Below are positions 49,801-63,300 of a DNA stretch of 64,000 nucleotides, piece by piece. Position 1 is the stretch's first letter, and every line of letters begins with the position of its first letter. The DNA lies in NCBI GenBank assembly GCA_011317545.1, contig WUJK01000011.1, forward strand, positions 139,501 through 203,500. Direction: 5' to 3'. The translations under genes and the position numbers were made by a program. The notes below the pieces were generated by a model. That model made no database searches. It saw nothing but the letters and a program-made list of their open reading frames with translations, and was not told the DNA's origin. The DNA comes from Coniella vitis. Lineage: Eukaryota > Ascomycota > Sordariomycetes > Diaporthales > Schizoparmaceae.

Positions 49801-52800
49801 ATATCGTCTAGGTAAGCGATTATAAAATAGTTAAGGTATTCGTATAGAATAAAGTTTATTATTTCCTAGAATAATATAAGGGCGTTAGTAAGTCCGAATA
49901 ATATAATAAGATATTCGAAATATCCGTAGTATATTTTAAATACTATTTTCTATTCTTCTCCGGGTTTAATACGAATATATATATATCCTTCCTTAAGGTC
50001 GAGGGCTATAAATTATTAAGCTCCTTTAAATCTATCTCTAAGTTCTTTAAAGAGAGGTAAGGGGTATCGATTCTTAATTATAATATTATTAAGTTACCGA
50101 TAATTAATATATAGTTATAATTTACTATTTTTCTTTAGTATAAATAGGATTAGGTATCCTATTAGTAAATATAAGGATTTAATATAGCTTTTCTTAAGGC
50201 TTTCGTCGATATATTCTCTAAATACTTTAAGTTTATCCTTATCTAATCCGTAGATAGGAAAGAACTTTAATTATTCTCCTTCTTTAAATAGAACCTTATA
50301 ATCGTATAGGCTATACTCTAATAGGCTATTATTAAACTTTCCTTAAAATAGTTTTATAAACTTCCGATATTCTTCTACTATATCGGAGAGGTTTCTAAAT
50401 ATATCTTCGTCTTATATAGTTACTATTATAAGGAGATATCGTTATATATACTTAGTTCCTTCTTAAACTTACCGTAATAATATATCCTATTATCTATAGA
50501 ATCCTATTATATTATATCCTAATCTGCTATATCCCTTCTTTTATTAGATATTAACTATCGCTAGATCCTTCTCTATATATTATTAAGGGTAATCGTTTCC
50601 GTAATTAACCGTTATTATAATTCTTCTCGATTTAGAGGTATATATAAATTCGTTTAAACCCCTATTATCTAGGTATCGCTTAATAACTAAATCCAATCCT
50701 ACGCCTTTAATTATAACCGTTTCTTAGGTATCTGCTTTATCCTATAAAATATAGCTATTAGTTTAATCGATTCGAAGATTTTCTTTTCTTAACTATAATA
50801 TACTTAAAATTAGTTCGTATTATATAGTATTCGTAATATCGAAGTTTATTAATATCGTATATCTATAGATTATAATTAGTAATTAATTAAATTCTATATC
50901 GATAATACCTTAGCTATAAGTAACTTTTATACCTTCTATAATATTAAGTTTATAAAGTTTAATCTTCTTCTTCTAAGGTATTTATTCTCTATTAATAACG
51001 CTTAAGGATATAAAATTTCCTTATACTCCGCTATCTAGGAGTATTATATAATATTTACTATTAATTTATATTACGATTTTTAAATATTTATATATCGAGC
51101 TATCTATTATATAAAGGGACTTTATTGTAAATCCTAATCGCTTATTATCCCTTATAAGCGATCCTTACCTTTTAGGTTTTACTATTCTTATTATACTCTA
51201 AAGGCTATTATTTATACTAAATTCTTAGCTTATCGTATTCCGTATTATATATATACTACGGCTTATTACTATAGGTATATTTAGTTTTCTTCTTCCGTAT
51301 AGGGAGTTTATACTTCGAGCTAATTATCCTTAAGGTTATAATAGGTATACGCTTTATTCGCTAGGTATTCTATATAATCGGCGTACTTATAGAAGCTATA
51401 ATATATAGGTTCTATATATACGGGTTTTACGAGCTTTTCCCTTTATCGTTATTTACGTATTTTATACTAATCGAGTACTTTTTCTTATATATAAAGTATA
51501 TATTAGGATATTATATATTAGTATTATTTTACTTATCGTATAGTATATTCGTAGGGGGTATTATATATAAGGCTAATACTAGTATAGTTTTCTCTTATTT
51601 TAAATACTTTATAGTAGTTACTATTATTATCGTTATAAGCGATAATATTATACCCTATTTTACGTATAGGGAATTATTCGTTAATTACCTTATACTTAAA
51701 GTATTATCTAAATATAATATAAGTAAATTATATAATTTAGTAATATTCTTCGTAAAGATAATTAATTCGCGCATCTTCCTATATAAGGGGGGCTTTATCT
51801 TAATAAGTCTTTATTCTAAATAATTCTCTAAATATAATACTGTAGATAAGATAATATATATCTCCTTTATCGATATCTTCGTTTATAAAGCTTTCTAATT
51901 CTAAGCTCGTTTCTTCGTTAATAATTTAAGCGCTAATATCCTAATTAATATTAAGCGTTTCCTATTATTCTATAATTTCCGCGATATTATTTTATATAGT
52001 TTCCGTTTCGTTAGGTAGCTTATACCCTTCTATATTATACTAATAGGGGTATTCTTTAATAAGCTAGGCTTATTACTTTATTACTAATCTTTCGAATAAA
52101 CTATTATCTGTAGGGAGGGGTATTCTCTAGGTAATTATAATTTATTATTCCTTATAAGGTTTCTAAGGGAATTATCCTAAGCCTTACTTTACCGAAAGAT
52201 ATATTATATAATTACCCTTATAATAGAAGGTCTAATTAAGGAGGTTATAATCGGGGTTATTCGATACTTACTTTAAAAGCTAGTTTTAGCTAGGAATAGA
52301 GTCTATAGTCTTATATATTATAATATTAGCTTATCGTCCTTCGGGGACTTTCTTAAATTCTCTAGGTTTCTTAGGTTATCGGTATTCTCGTATAAAATAG
52401 CTTATCCTATTATAATTAAAGTATTCTTTACCTATAGGTTTCCGTTAAGCTATATCGAGCTTTATAAGGCTTAAGTATATTGTACCGCTAGTTATTATTC
52501 CGTAATAATTATTCTATTAAGGTATAAAGTATTAAGGTAGCTATTAATATTATTTTCCGGTATTAGCCTTAGGTATAAAGATAATAATAAATCTTTACCT
52601 TCCTTATTATTCCTAGTTCCTTTCCTAATTATAATTATCGATAGCTATTATTATTATTACGAATTCTACGAATATCTCTAATCGGGGTATTTTATATAAT
52701 TCGTCTTTAACGGATTTTTTAAATCTATTATAATAGGCTATTATAAGAGGTTTATTATCCTAATAGAAATATAATATAATTTATCTAAAGAGTATTATAT

Positions 52801-53367
52801 AATAAGATACCGATTTAGTTTATTTAAGTTAGGAAATCTTACGTTCTATATTACGCTTTTCGGTAAGGTTTTTAAAAGTTTCCTTAAATATCTTAGCAAA
52901 GGTTTTAAATAATATAAAGAGTTCGTTAATCTCGTTTTCTCTAATCTCTTTTATATCGAATTCTAGGAAGTTTCGTAGGATAGGTTTAAACTATATAAGT
53001 ATATTACCTTTAAGCTTACTAGCTACGAATTCTATTTTCTTAGCTTTAGTAGGAAATTGCTATTAGTAGTATTAAAAGTAAGCTCTAAGGGCTATAATAA
53101 AAGGTTAAATATCGTTTTCTTATCCGTAATAGACCTTAGGCTGCTCTATCTTAAAGGGCTTATTAGGAGTTCTGCTAATATTTCCTTAAGCCTCGAGTTC
53201 TATAATATATATAATAAGTATATTAATAGTAGTTAAGAGTTACTAATTAGTATTCTAGGTTTAGTTAACCGTTAAGGGGGTTAGAATTATTAGAGCTATA
53301 ATTAAATACTATATTTAATATTACCTAAGAGGTATATATAAACCGTCCTAAATAAGAGTTATAAAAA
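46840..53367 (-). pseudogene. Gag-pol remnant of the complete gypsy element
   Basis: Read on the minus strand, several family motifs survive apart from stops. In the reverse transcriptase, LDLKEGY and FGLTNA occur near 49890-50015 and YLDDILI lies at about 49796-49816. In the integrase, the AYHPQTxGQTERVN motif at about 48301-48342 reads AYYP, stop, LNG, stop, IERVN. A chromodomain lies at about 47620-47760, with the WKGY Trp turned into a stop. Gag lies at about 52300-53270. The stops sit where Gln (CAA/CAG) or Trp (TGG) is expected, which is what RIP produces. No intact ORF remains. Confidence 0.88.
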
Positions 53368-53857
53368 TATAATAATCCTTACCTAAGTCCCTAACTCTGG
53401 AAGTACCTATAAGTTATATATTAATAGGTAGGGAAGTATTACCTTTAAATCTTCGTATATTATTAAGTAATATTAAGTATTATAAGTAATTAAGAGGGAT
53501 TACCTTATTATATAAAATAATACTTAGATTTATAACTAAAGACTATAAGGAAACTATCTAATATTAAACTATAAACTCCTATCCTTATATCCTTCCGTTA
53601 TTGCTATTATTCCCTAAATAGTATCCTGGACCGCAAGAGTTAATAGCGACTTCTTCGGTCCACCTTTATAGTCTTTAGGACCGCTAGCGGTCCTATCGGT
53701 CCTTATCGTATTATCTCTCGTAACCCTAACCCTGGTTATATCGTTCTATATAACCTGTTTATATAAGAGATCCTTATCGGTCCGTTGAGGTTCCGATTTG
53801 CTGGTATATGGTTGCGCTGGCCTGTTCCTGTAACCTGCATAACCATGGGTTATAACA
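53368..53857 (-). repeat. 5' LTR of the complete element, with a less mutated end
   Basis: 490 bp. The outer ~110 bp (about 53745-53857) keep many TG and CA dinucleotides that are TA in the left LTR, so this end is close to the unmutated ancestor. It contains two CCCTAA units at 53722-53733. Confidence 0.9.
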
Positions 53858-54059
53858 TAAATCTAAGTATTAATCTATACTTTTAGTTTAGAATTAATTA
53901 TATTAATAGGGTAATCCTTCTTAATTACTTAGTATACGGAAAGGTTATACTTAATATTATTTACTATATATTAAGATTTAAAGGTAATACTTTCTTATCC
54001 TATTAATATATAATTTATAAGTATTTTTAAAATTAGGGATTTAGATAAGGATTATTATA
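53858..54059 (+). repeat. LTR copy B, right part
   Basis: Continues the interrupted LTR after the target-site duplication TAAAT (53858-53862) and ends GATTATTATA at 54059. It is followed by about 60 bp of the same leader sequence seen after LTR copies A and C. Copy B was therefore the 5' LTR of a plus-strand element. Confidence 0.8.
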
Positions 54060-54800
54060 TTTCTATAACTCTTATTTAGGATAGTTTATATATACCTTTT
54101 AAGTAATATTAAGTATAATAATAGCTCCTTAAACCCTTATTCCGTTTACTTTAAGCGAAGGATATCGCTAGGTTATAACTTAGAAAGATTTAATATATTA
54201 ATTAATCGAACTTATTTAATAACTTATTACATTTTAGTAGAATTAGGAGTAGTAAAACCGTATTATCTATAGATAAGCTTAATAACTCGAATAATATTAA
54301 GCTATAGTTATTATACCTTTAATATCTATTATTTAGAATATTAATAATAGCTATAAGATAGATAAACCTATTATATATAATAGTAATTAGAAGATATTTT
54401 AAAGGTTTCTTACCTATTATATAGCGTATTTCCTATAGAATATAGCTTAGTTTACTACCGAACCTAATAAAATTATCCTAGCCGGAATACGATTTAAAAA
54501 GGATATATTTATTTAGTATAAACCCTTACTTTATAATTATATCGAATACTTAAATAATTTCGATTAATATAAGAAAACTACTAAAGATATATTCGATTTA
54601 TTCGTAGGATTCGAATATATTCTTAAGGAAATATTCGGTAACCTTAACGAAGAATAAACTATAATATAATAACTTATAGAACTTAAATAAAATAAATCTA
54701 CTTTAGTATATATAGTTCGGTTTAAATAACTCTCTATATACCTCTTATAGGAAGATAAGAACCTTATAGAATACTATTATTAAGGGTTTAAGGATAAGGT
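54060..54800 (+). pseudogene. Retrotransposon gag-like remnant
   Basis: After the LTR leader, a plus-strand reading with stops at expected Gln and Trp sites resembles retrotransposon Gag: a stretch like FDLFVGFEYILKEIFGNLNE, then ARFKQL-like and a final GFKDKV-like segment (about 54480-54810). It differs from the gag of the 46.4-53.9 kb element despite sharing the LTR leader. It ends near 54800, where unrelated sequence begins. Confidence 0.5.
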
Positions 54801-57800
54801 TATAAACGGGCATCGAAAAAGCGTTCGCAGTTACGATCCCAACTTCTATTATCAACTAACTTAAGGAGAGAAGTAAGAGTAATATCTATATAGCGGTACG
54901 AGAGCTGCTCTTAAGTAGCTCTTACGCTTAAGATCTACCTTTAGATAGAGTTTTATATAGGTCTACCGTCGATATAGGTGCTATTACCGATAGTCCTTTA
55001 AGCGGCTTATAAGCTATTCGGAAGGCGCTCTCGTTCGGCGCTTATATAATACTAGTCTCTAGACGGGAAGGGAATATACTAACTAAGGCTTTATACCCTA
55101 ATATACCGAAGCTATATATTTACCTATAGGCTTATAATATTACCCCCCCGCTTAGGCTAAATACTCTCTTATAAAGCTATATATAGTATAATAGGGGTAT
55201 AATAGCTACCCTAATAGTATAATAATATAACGCTATTATACCTACTTATCCTATTAAAGGAGCCTTATTCTTATACCTAGTAAGTATAAAGGGAGTTTTA
55301 TATCCGTAGAGCTCCCTTTAACCTAGCTCTCGGCGAATTTATAAGTTCTACCGCCTATTATCTATTAATAGAATAATAGTAATACCTTTAACCTAATAGG
55401 TAATTATAGGCGTAATATCTTTACTTTTAGAGCTTCGAAAAAGTATAAATACCCTTTTAACCCCTATTCTAAGGGTTATTCCTTCCTTTTAATTAAATTA
55501 AAGCCCCTATAAGTTATACGAAACTAACTATTATAATAATAAGGTAAATATCGTACCTTCCCTATTTATCCTCTACTTATATTTAATTCTATTAATAATA
55601 TAAACATTACTATTTACTCTAAGTAAGCTAATATAGCCCTTATTACTATACTTATTACCGCCGCCCCTATTATTACCCCCGCTATTATTATAAGCTTTAT
55701 AACTAATTCTATAATAATAGCGCCTATAGCTATAGCTATAGCTATTCCTACCGTACTTATTATTACTCCTACCGCTACTATCCTCGCCCCTACCGCTATC
55801 TAGCTCGATAAGGCTATTAATAAGCTTATCTAGAGCGTTATTATTATTAACCTATAGCTTTAACCCTATATTACCCTCCCCGAGGGTATTAGGGACGAGT
55901 AATACCTACTTTATATTATAAGGGCTTTTAAGAACCCTTTCTCCCTTTACCTTTATAGTATTAGTAAGTAGCGTTTCCTCTACTCCTTTATAGCTTATTA
56001 ACTATTATAACTAGCGCTTATTATTTCCCCTATAAGACGAATAAAAAGGGTAAGAACTCCGGCTCCTCTTATACCCCTTTTTATTAAACCGACGAGATAT
56101 ATACCGCTATTATTACTATAATTAACTATTCCCTTACCTATAATACTTCCGACCCTAGTATATATTACTCCTTCTCTATTCGAGCCTTCCTATACTTATA
56201 TACTTTAGATACTCTCCGCCCTTAGGCCCTTACTGCTCTCGTTATATACTATACCTATAATTACCTACCTAAGTTAAATAAAACTTAAGCTAATTATAAT
56301 AAGGTCCGGTTATTAAATAATAAGTATACCTATAATATATATACTAATTACTCTTTCCCTACTTATAACCTATTAACTTTATATTAGCGCTATAGCTATA
56401 AGCTTATATACTATTAAGCGATAGTATTAGAGGATATTACCGACCTATTAGTAAAGCTTATAAAAGGGGGTAATAAGGGTAAGGGCTTAATTAGTATTAA
56501 AGTAAAGTATATTATTAATAACGATCCTTATTCTAATAAAACTAAGGAGAATAATTCTAATAATAAGGAGGAGGTAAATAAGGATAAATAGGTAGCTATA
56601 TTAATATACGTTTTATATATAGTTTTCTTTTTATTCGTAATATTTAATTTCCCTACTCTTCTTTTTTATAACTTTAAGCTATTATAACTCGTAGTATTAC
56701 TATAGTATTACTCGAACTCCTTAAAAGTAGTTATATATTTAAATTCGGATAATAGCTATTAGTCTAGCTAATCTTATCCGACTTATTTAATTAGGATTTT
56801 ACGTTATAACGTTTCGTCTATTTTCGTATAGCCTTTATATAGCTTATTATATACTCTAATAATACTCTCTACCTAATACTTAGGTTCCTCTCCCTTTTTA
56901 ATTATAATAGGGTTAGGCCGGTATTCTCTCTATACCTATAATAGGAGTAGATCCTATATAGCTTAGATTAGGAGATCTATATAAAAATAAGGGTAAATAC
57001 CCGGCGGGATATCTAATTCTATTTCTAAAGGGCTAATAATATATATTATAGTATATTTCTTATATAGTTAAGCTAACCTCTTTAAAGAGCGGTTAATAAT
57101 AATATTTCGTAAAGAGAGCTATACCTTATCGCCCTTAATAAGCCGCTCTATAGCTATTTATAACTTATTCGTAGATTCTTCTATTCGTTATTATATAACT
57201 ACTATTATAGCTTAAGCGAAAGTAGTTATATCTTTAAGCTATTAAACGAAGTTCTTAGCTTAAGCCCTAGGCGTTTATATTAATAGTATATTACGCTCTA
57301 CCTATTTAATTAGATCTATATAATAGCTATATAGGATAAAAAATAGGCTAAAGCTAATCGTATTAATATCCTTATTATTAATAGCTAGTTAAGCGCTAGA
57401 TAGGAGTATCGGCTAATCTAATTATATATAAATAACGAATACTCGGAGGTAATCTATAACCTCTTAGTTTACCTTTTCTATAGCTCTATCCGTTTATAAG
57501 TAAAAAGCGGTATTTAAACGCTACTCTATCTTTATAAGCTTATATAATCGGCGCTAAAACCCTCCTACCTAATTCGAGCCTCGATTATTAATTATTACCT
57601 TAAGGAAACTATAGAACTACTAATAATAGTATAAGAACCGCTCTATATATACTTCCGTATTTATATTATATATAGCTTCGAGTATAATAGCTTTCGTTAA
57701 TCGGTCTATAATTATTATTAAATAGGCCTTTTTCGTATTATCCTTATAAGGGAGGTCGATTATAAAGTCTACGGATAACTTACTCTATACCCGCTTAGGT

Positions 57801-58274
57801 ACTAATAAGGGCTTAAGAAGGCCCTTCTTCTAATATTTCTATACCGTCTTATATCTATAAACGTTATAATTTTATATAAACCGCCGAATATTACGATATA
57901 TACCTAGCTAGAAATAGCCCCTTATTATTATTATAATAGTAATATCCCTCCTTAGGTAGCTAGATAAGGTAGAATTATAAATACTTTACGTTAGTTTAAT
58001 ATATAGGGGTTCTTAATCCGGTAATTAGAGCTATTCGTAGAACCTAAATAATCCTTTATTATCGATCGAATATTCTATTATAAATACCTTAATAAGCTTA
58101 CCTTTAGATATCCGTAGGTAAGGGGGAAAAGAGCGTTTACCCTTACGGATTACGCTTATAAGCTAGGAGTAGATCTTATTATATAAGGTAGTATTATCTT
58201 ATAAGTATTAAAGCTCCTTTTATATAAAAATCTTACTACCTATTAGTAATAGTTTATTATATATTATAATTTAG
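54801..58274 (-). mobile_element. Second chromodomain gypsy remnant
   Basis: On the minus strand, an integrase core reading VDFIIDLPYKDN...IIIDRLTKA lies at about 57680-57771. An integrase C-terminal GDKVLLSLRN...LELDIPPGIYP-like region lies at about 57000-57160, and a chromodomain-like segment at about 56740-56880, the order expected for a chromodomain Ty3/gypsy element. Clear LTRs were not found, so the ends are approximate. The left third (54801-56600) carries only weak coding similarity. It is RIP-mutated throughout. Confidence 0.65.
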
Positions 58275-58744
58275 TATTATAACCTACGGTTATATAGGTT
58301 ATAGGAATAAACTAATATAATATAGCACTAAACGCCGGGTCGGATCTATAATACGACCGATAGGATCTTTTATATAATTAGGAAAGGAATTACGGATAAT
58401 ATAATAAGGAACGGACTAATTAGAAAAGATAGCTCCGGATAAAAGCTATCTAGAACTATCCGGATAGTAAAGGATATATACTATCTAATACTATCTAATA
58501 TTAATAGGGAATAACGGAAGGATATAAGGATAATAGATTTCCTAGCTATTAAATAATTTTCCTTATAGTCTTTAGTTATAAATCTAAGTATTATTTTATA
58601 TAATAGGGTAATCCCTTATAATTACTTATAATACTTAATATTACTCGATAATATATAAAGATTTAAAGGTATATTTCCCCCTCCTACTAATATATAAACT
58701 TATAAGTATTTCTAGAATTAGGGATTTAGGTAAGGATTATTATA
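58275..58744 (+). repeat. LTR copy C (5' LTR of a truncated element)
   Basis: About 470 bp, starting TATTATAACC and ending GGATTATTATA, in the same orientation as copies A and B. It lacks the TTAGGG-like motif present in the other four copies. Confidence 0.82.
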
Positions 58745-60346
58745 TTTTTATAATTCTTATTTAGGATAATTTATATATACCTCTTAAGCAATATTAAATA
58801 TAATATTTAACTATAATACTAATAATTCTAGCCCCCTTAACGGTTAACTAGACTTAGAATACTAATTAGTAACTCTTAACTACTATTAATATACTTACTA
58901 TATATATTATAGAACTCGAGGCTTAAGGAAATATTAGCAGAACTCCTAATAAGCCCTTTAAGATAGAGCAGCCTAAGGTCTATTACGGATAAGAAAACGA
59001 TATTTAACCTTTTATTATAGCCCTTAGAGCTTACTTTTAATACTACTAATAGCAATTTCCTACTAAAGCTAAGAAAGTAGAATTCGTAGCTAATAGGCTT
59101 AAAGGCGATATACTTATATAGTTTAAACCTATCCTACGGAACTTCTTAGAATTCGATACGGAAGAAACTAGAGAAGATAAGACTAACGAACTCTTTATAT
59201 TATTCGAAACCTTCGCCTAAATACTTAAGGAAACCTTTAAAAACCCTAATAAAAAATATAATATAAAGCGTAAGATCTTCTAACTTAAGTAAACTAAATT
59301 AGTATCGTATTATATAATACTCTTTAAATAAATTATATTATATCTTTATTAAGATAATAAACCTTTTAGAATAGCCTATTATAATAGATTTAAAGAATCT
59401 ATTAAAAACGAATTATATAAAATACCCCGATTAAAGATATTTATAGAATTTGCGGTAATAGTAATAGCTATCGATAACTGTAATTAGGAAAGGAACTAGG
59501 AATAATAAGGAAGGTAAAGACCTATTATTAACTTTATACCTAGGGCTAATACCGGAAAACGATACTAATAGCTATAATATACTTTATACCCCGATAAAAT
59601 ACCTATTATAGAATAGTAATTAGCGGTATAATATACTTAAGCCCTATAAAGCTTAATATAACTTAAAGGAAACCTATAAATAAGGAATACTTTAATTATA
59701 ATAGGATAGGCTATTTCGTATAAGAATACCGATAACCTAAAAAACCTAGAGAATTTAAGAAAATTCTAAAAGGACGATTAGCTAATATTATAATATATAA
59801 GACTACGGACTCTATTCCTAGCTATAACTAGCTTTTAGAATAAATATCGAATAACTCCGATTATAGATTCCTTAATTAGACCTTTTATTATAAGGATAAT
59901 TATATAATATACCTTTCGATAAAGTAAGGCTTAGGATAGTTCTCTTAGAAACCTTATAAAGAACGATAAATCGTAGTTACCTAGAGAATACCCCTCCCTA
60001 CGGATAATAATCTATTTAAAAGATTAATAATAGAGTAATAAGCCTAGCTTATTAGGGAATACCCCTATTAGCGCGATATAAAAAGATATAATCTACCCTA
60101 CGAAACGAATATTTTATAAAGCGATATTACGAAAATTATAAAGTAATAGGAAACGCTTAATATTAATTAGGATATTAATACTTATATTATTAATAAAGAA
60201 ATATACTTAGAATTAGAAAGCTTTATAAACAAAGATATTAATAAAGGAGATATATATTACCTTATCTATAGTATTATACTTAGAGAACTATTCCGAATAA
60301 TAACCTATTAAAACAAAACCCCCTTTATATAGGAAGATATACGAGT
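58745..60346 (+). mobile_element. Truncated second copy of the gypsy family (leader plus gag)
   Basis: Alignable with the reverse complement of the complete element from just inside its right LTR (for example, AACTCGAGGCTTAAGGAAATA matches in part and AGCAGCCTAAGGTCTATTAC is shared) for about 1.6 kb, covering gag. Similarity stops abruptly near 60346, where another element begins. The pol region and the 3' LTR are missing. Confidence 0.75.
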
Positions 60347-63300
60347 TAAATAGGGATATATAAGGGGCGTTTATATCCTTCCCGATACTTTTCTCGTATA
60401 CGCCTGCTTTTATTAAGGGTATATACGGTTTTACTAATAATTTACTAAAATCTAACCTATTTATATATAGGTAAATATAGTCGCGGGATAGCCTTATAAG
60501 AGGCCCTACCTATAGATATAATATAGGGCGGCTCGCTGCTACCTAAGGGATTAATACCTAGGATAAATACTAGTTTTATTACGGATTCGATTTACTCCCC
60601 TATATAGCAGAAGAGGTATTATAATACCGTACTATAATTATAGGAAGATATTATTACTCGTTAAGATAACCCCCTCGCCCTTAATATAGTTAGGACCCTC
60701 CTTATCGGTATACGTTATACGTTTATAGCTCGGGAGATAATCCTATTAGCGGTAGACGAAACCCTAAGAAAACTAGTTAATACCTTTAAAGGCCCTTTAT
60801 AGAGTAAGGAGTATCTTTATATAAAGAGGGTATACTTCTAACTCCTAGCTATAGCTAAGCGTAAGCTTAAAAACTTTTTATCGGATTCGGCTATTAGCCG
60901 GCTTATTCCGATATACCCGACTCCTCCTATTATTATTCTATAGGTAATACTCTACCCCTAATAGCTACCTTTACCCGCCTAATACCCTTAATAGGGTCGA
61001 AGCTAGGCTACCGTTATAAGCGCGGCCGCTAGGCTCCCTATAGAGCCGGCTCGCTATATTCGAAAATCCGGCCCCTAATATAGCCGGTAGCGGGGATAAA
61101 ATATAAGGATCCTCTTTAGGGCTACCCCTTATAATATACTTATAGGCTTACCCCTCTAAGGATTTAAATTAGGTATTTATATTCGGCTTTAGATTCTTAT
61201 AATTAATATAGCGGTAGTTATTAAAACCCCTATTAGTTAAGCTCTACGCCTTACTAATAAAGAGGTTCGGGATAGGCTTTTTATTAACCCTTTAAGGGAT
61301 AAGCTATTAGAGCTAATATAAGTATCTTTAGTAATTATATTATAAACCTAGGTTACTTATATAGCAACCGGGGTTCCGAGGGAGCTTTATAACCCTTTTA
61401 CCTATTAAAGGGTTTCTCTTAAGGAGTATATCCGGGAGGAGGCTATAATATAAATAAGAGTCGAGTTTATTTCCTACAGGCTTTTTATAAACGGATATAA
61501 CCCTATTACGGGTATTATTACCTAGCTAATATCCTTTTTATATAAAGTATAACCCTTTTAGGTCTTTAATTTACCCTATACCCGGCTAATATAAAAGATA
61601 GAGAGGCTCTTTTTTTATACGGATAGCTATCTTAGCTATTACTTAACTAAGCGCTATATAAGGAGTAGATAATACCCTACCTATTTTAACGCCTAGTATA
61701 CTTAGGAAGGGGAGGTTTATATACTTCCCCCTAGGTATACTAATTACTATAGGCCGATCCGCTCTAGCTACTTTAGCTATATTACTACCCCTACGATAGT
61801 TAATAAATAGCTTTATTACCTATTTATCTCTAAGCTTAAGAGGATTAGGAATATAGGTAAGGCCCGCTATAATAATATAAATATAGCTATAGATATTATT
61901 AATAGCTAATAGAAGCCTTAACCCCCTATTAAGCCTATAAAATAGCCGTTTATCGAAGGCCCCTCCCGGAAGCGGCTTTATAATAATATCCGTAACTATA
62001 TACCGCCGACCGGCTTATAATAATATCTATAGCTCGATCCGGCTAATATACTACCTCCGGAGGGTCCTAGCCCTATTATAGAGAGATAGCCTATACCCCC
62101 GGCGGATATAGTTAAGGATAACGATAATATAATTATAATCCTTAGCTCCTAAGGGGGCTTAAATATTACTACTCCCCTTATATATAAGTAGGATATACCT
62201 TTCCGATAGCTAGGGGGCTCCTTTTATAATCGCTTAGGCGAATATAGGGAAGAAATAGTCTATTTATATTATACTACTAGTACTTTATACTAAGCAGGGG
62301 GTAAACATTATATAGGTTTAAGAGCTATATACGATATATAATATAAGAATTTAGAAATACCTTACTTATAAGCTTTTCTTACTAATAGATAATTAGGGAG
62401 GGGATCCGATAGCCTATTATAAGAAAAGGCGGTAGGAGTTATTCGGTAATAAGCCCCGGGTTCTAACGTATATATAACGGGGTTATAGGCTATATATAAA
62501 GTAGTAATAGCCCCTTATTATAAGGGACGGATTCTAATTAAAGGTATTAGGGGTTCTTTTAATTAATATTTACCGGGCGCTTAGGAAGGATATAATACTC
62601 GATTATATATTAAATAGTTTACCTATATAGAGATAGGTAGTTAGGGGCGATTTTAATATAATTTATACTCCTTATAAGCCGGGTAAGCTTAATAAAAGGG
62701 GTAGCAATTAGGTTAAAAACTAGATATTATTTAAAAATATATTCTTTATAAATACCCCGAGCGTCCCTATATATATCTAAGGGGGGGTCCTTAACCTAGT
62801 TTTCTCTAATATTCTAAATATAGCTACAGAGGTTATTCCTAACTTATATATTAGCTCTAATTATAAAATCCTTATTATAATTATCGGTAGTAATCCTCCG
62901 TTCCCTTAGGAATAGCTAATATAGCTACGAGTAGACCTATAATCCCTCCCGGCCTTTAAAGGCCTTTTAGAAATAGGATTAATAGATATACCGCCCCTTT
63001 TATAAGCGGAGAGCTTAGCTTCTCTAGACGATTAAGTAACCCGCTTAAACTACCTCTAAGGTAGGATCCTAAAGGCGGCGGGGCGGTAATTATAACCCTA
63101 TTCTCGAGCCCCTTAGTAGGATAATAGGGTAAAGGAGGTATACCGGGCGTATATTAAAACCCGATATAATTATCGGATTTATTCGAAGGAGTTTTAGGTA
63201 ATTAGAAATACCTTTAAGGGGGCTATTTAAATATATCGGTAAGCCTTTTAGTAAGGTAGTATCGATATAATAGCTTCGAATATAGATATCTTCGGGATAA

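Larger units (their letters stand above)
46350..53857 (-). mobile_element. Complete RIP-mutated chromodomain Ty3/gypsy retrotransposon
   Basis: 7508 bp bounded by two 490-bp direct LTRs (46350-46839 and 53368-53857) and flanked by TAAAT on both sides (46345-46349 and 53858-53862). The order on the minus strand is gag next to the right LTR, then reverse transcriptase, integrase and chromodomain towards the left LTR, the Ty3/gypsy order. It inserted into LTR copy B of its own family in the opposite orientation. CpA and TpG are almost missing, so every frame is full of stops and the element is dead. It belongs to the chromodomain-bearing branch, whose integrases target histone-marked chromatin. 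Confidence 0.9.
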
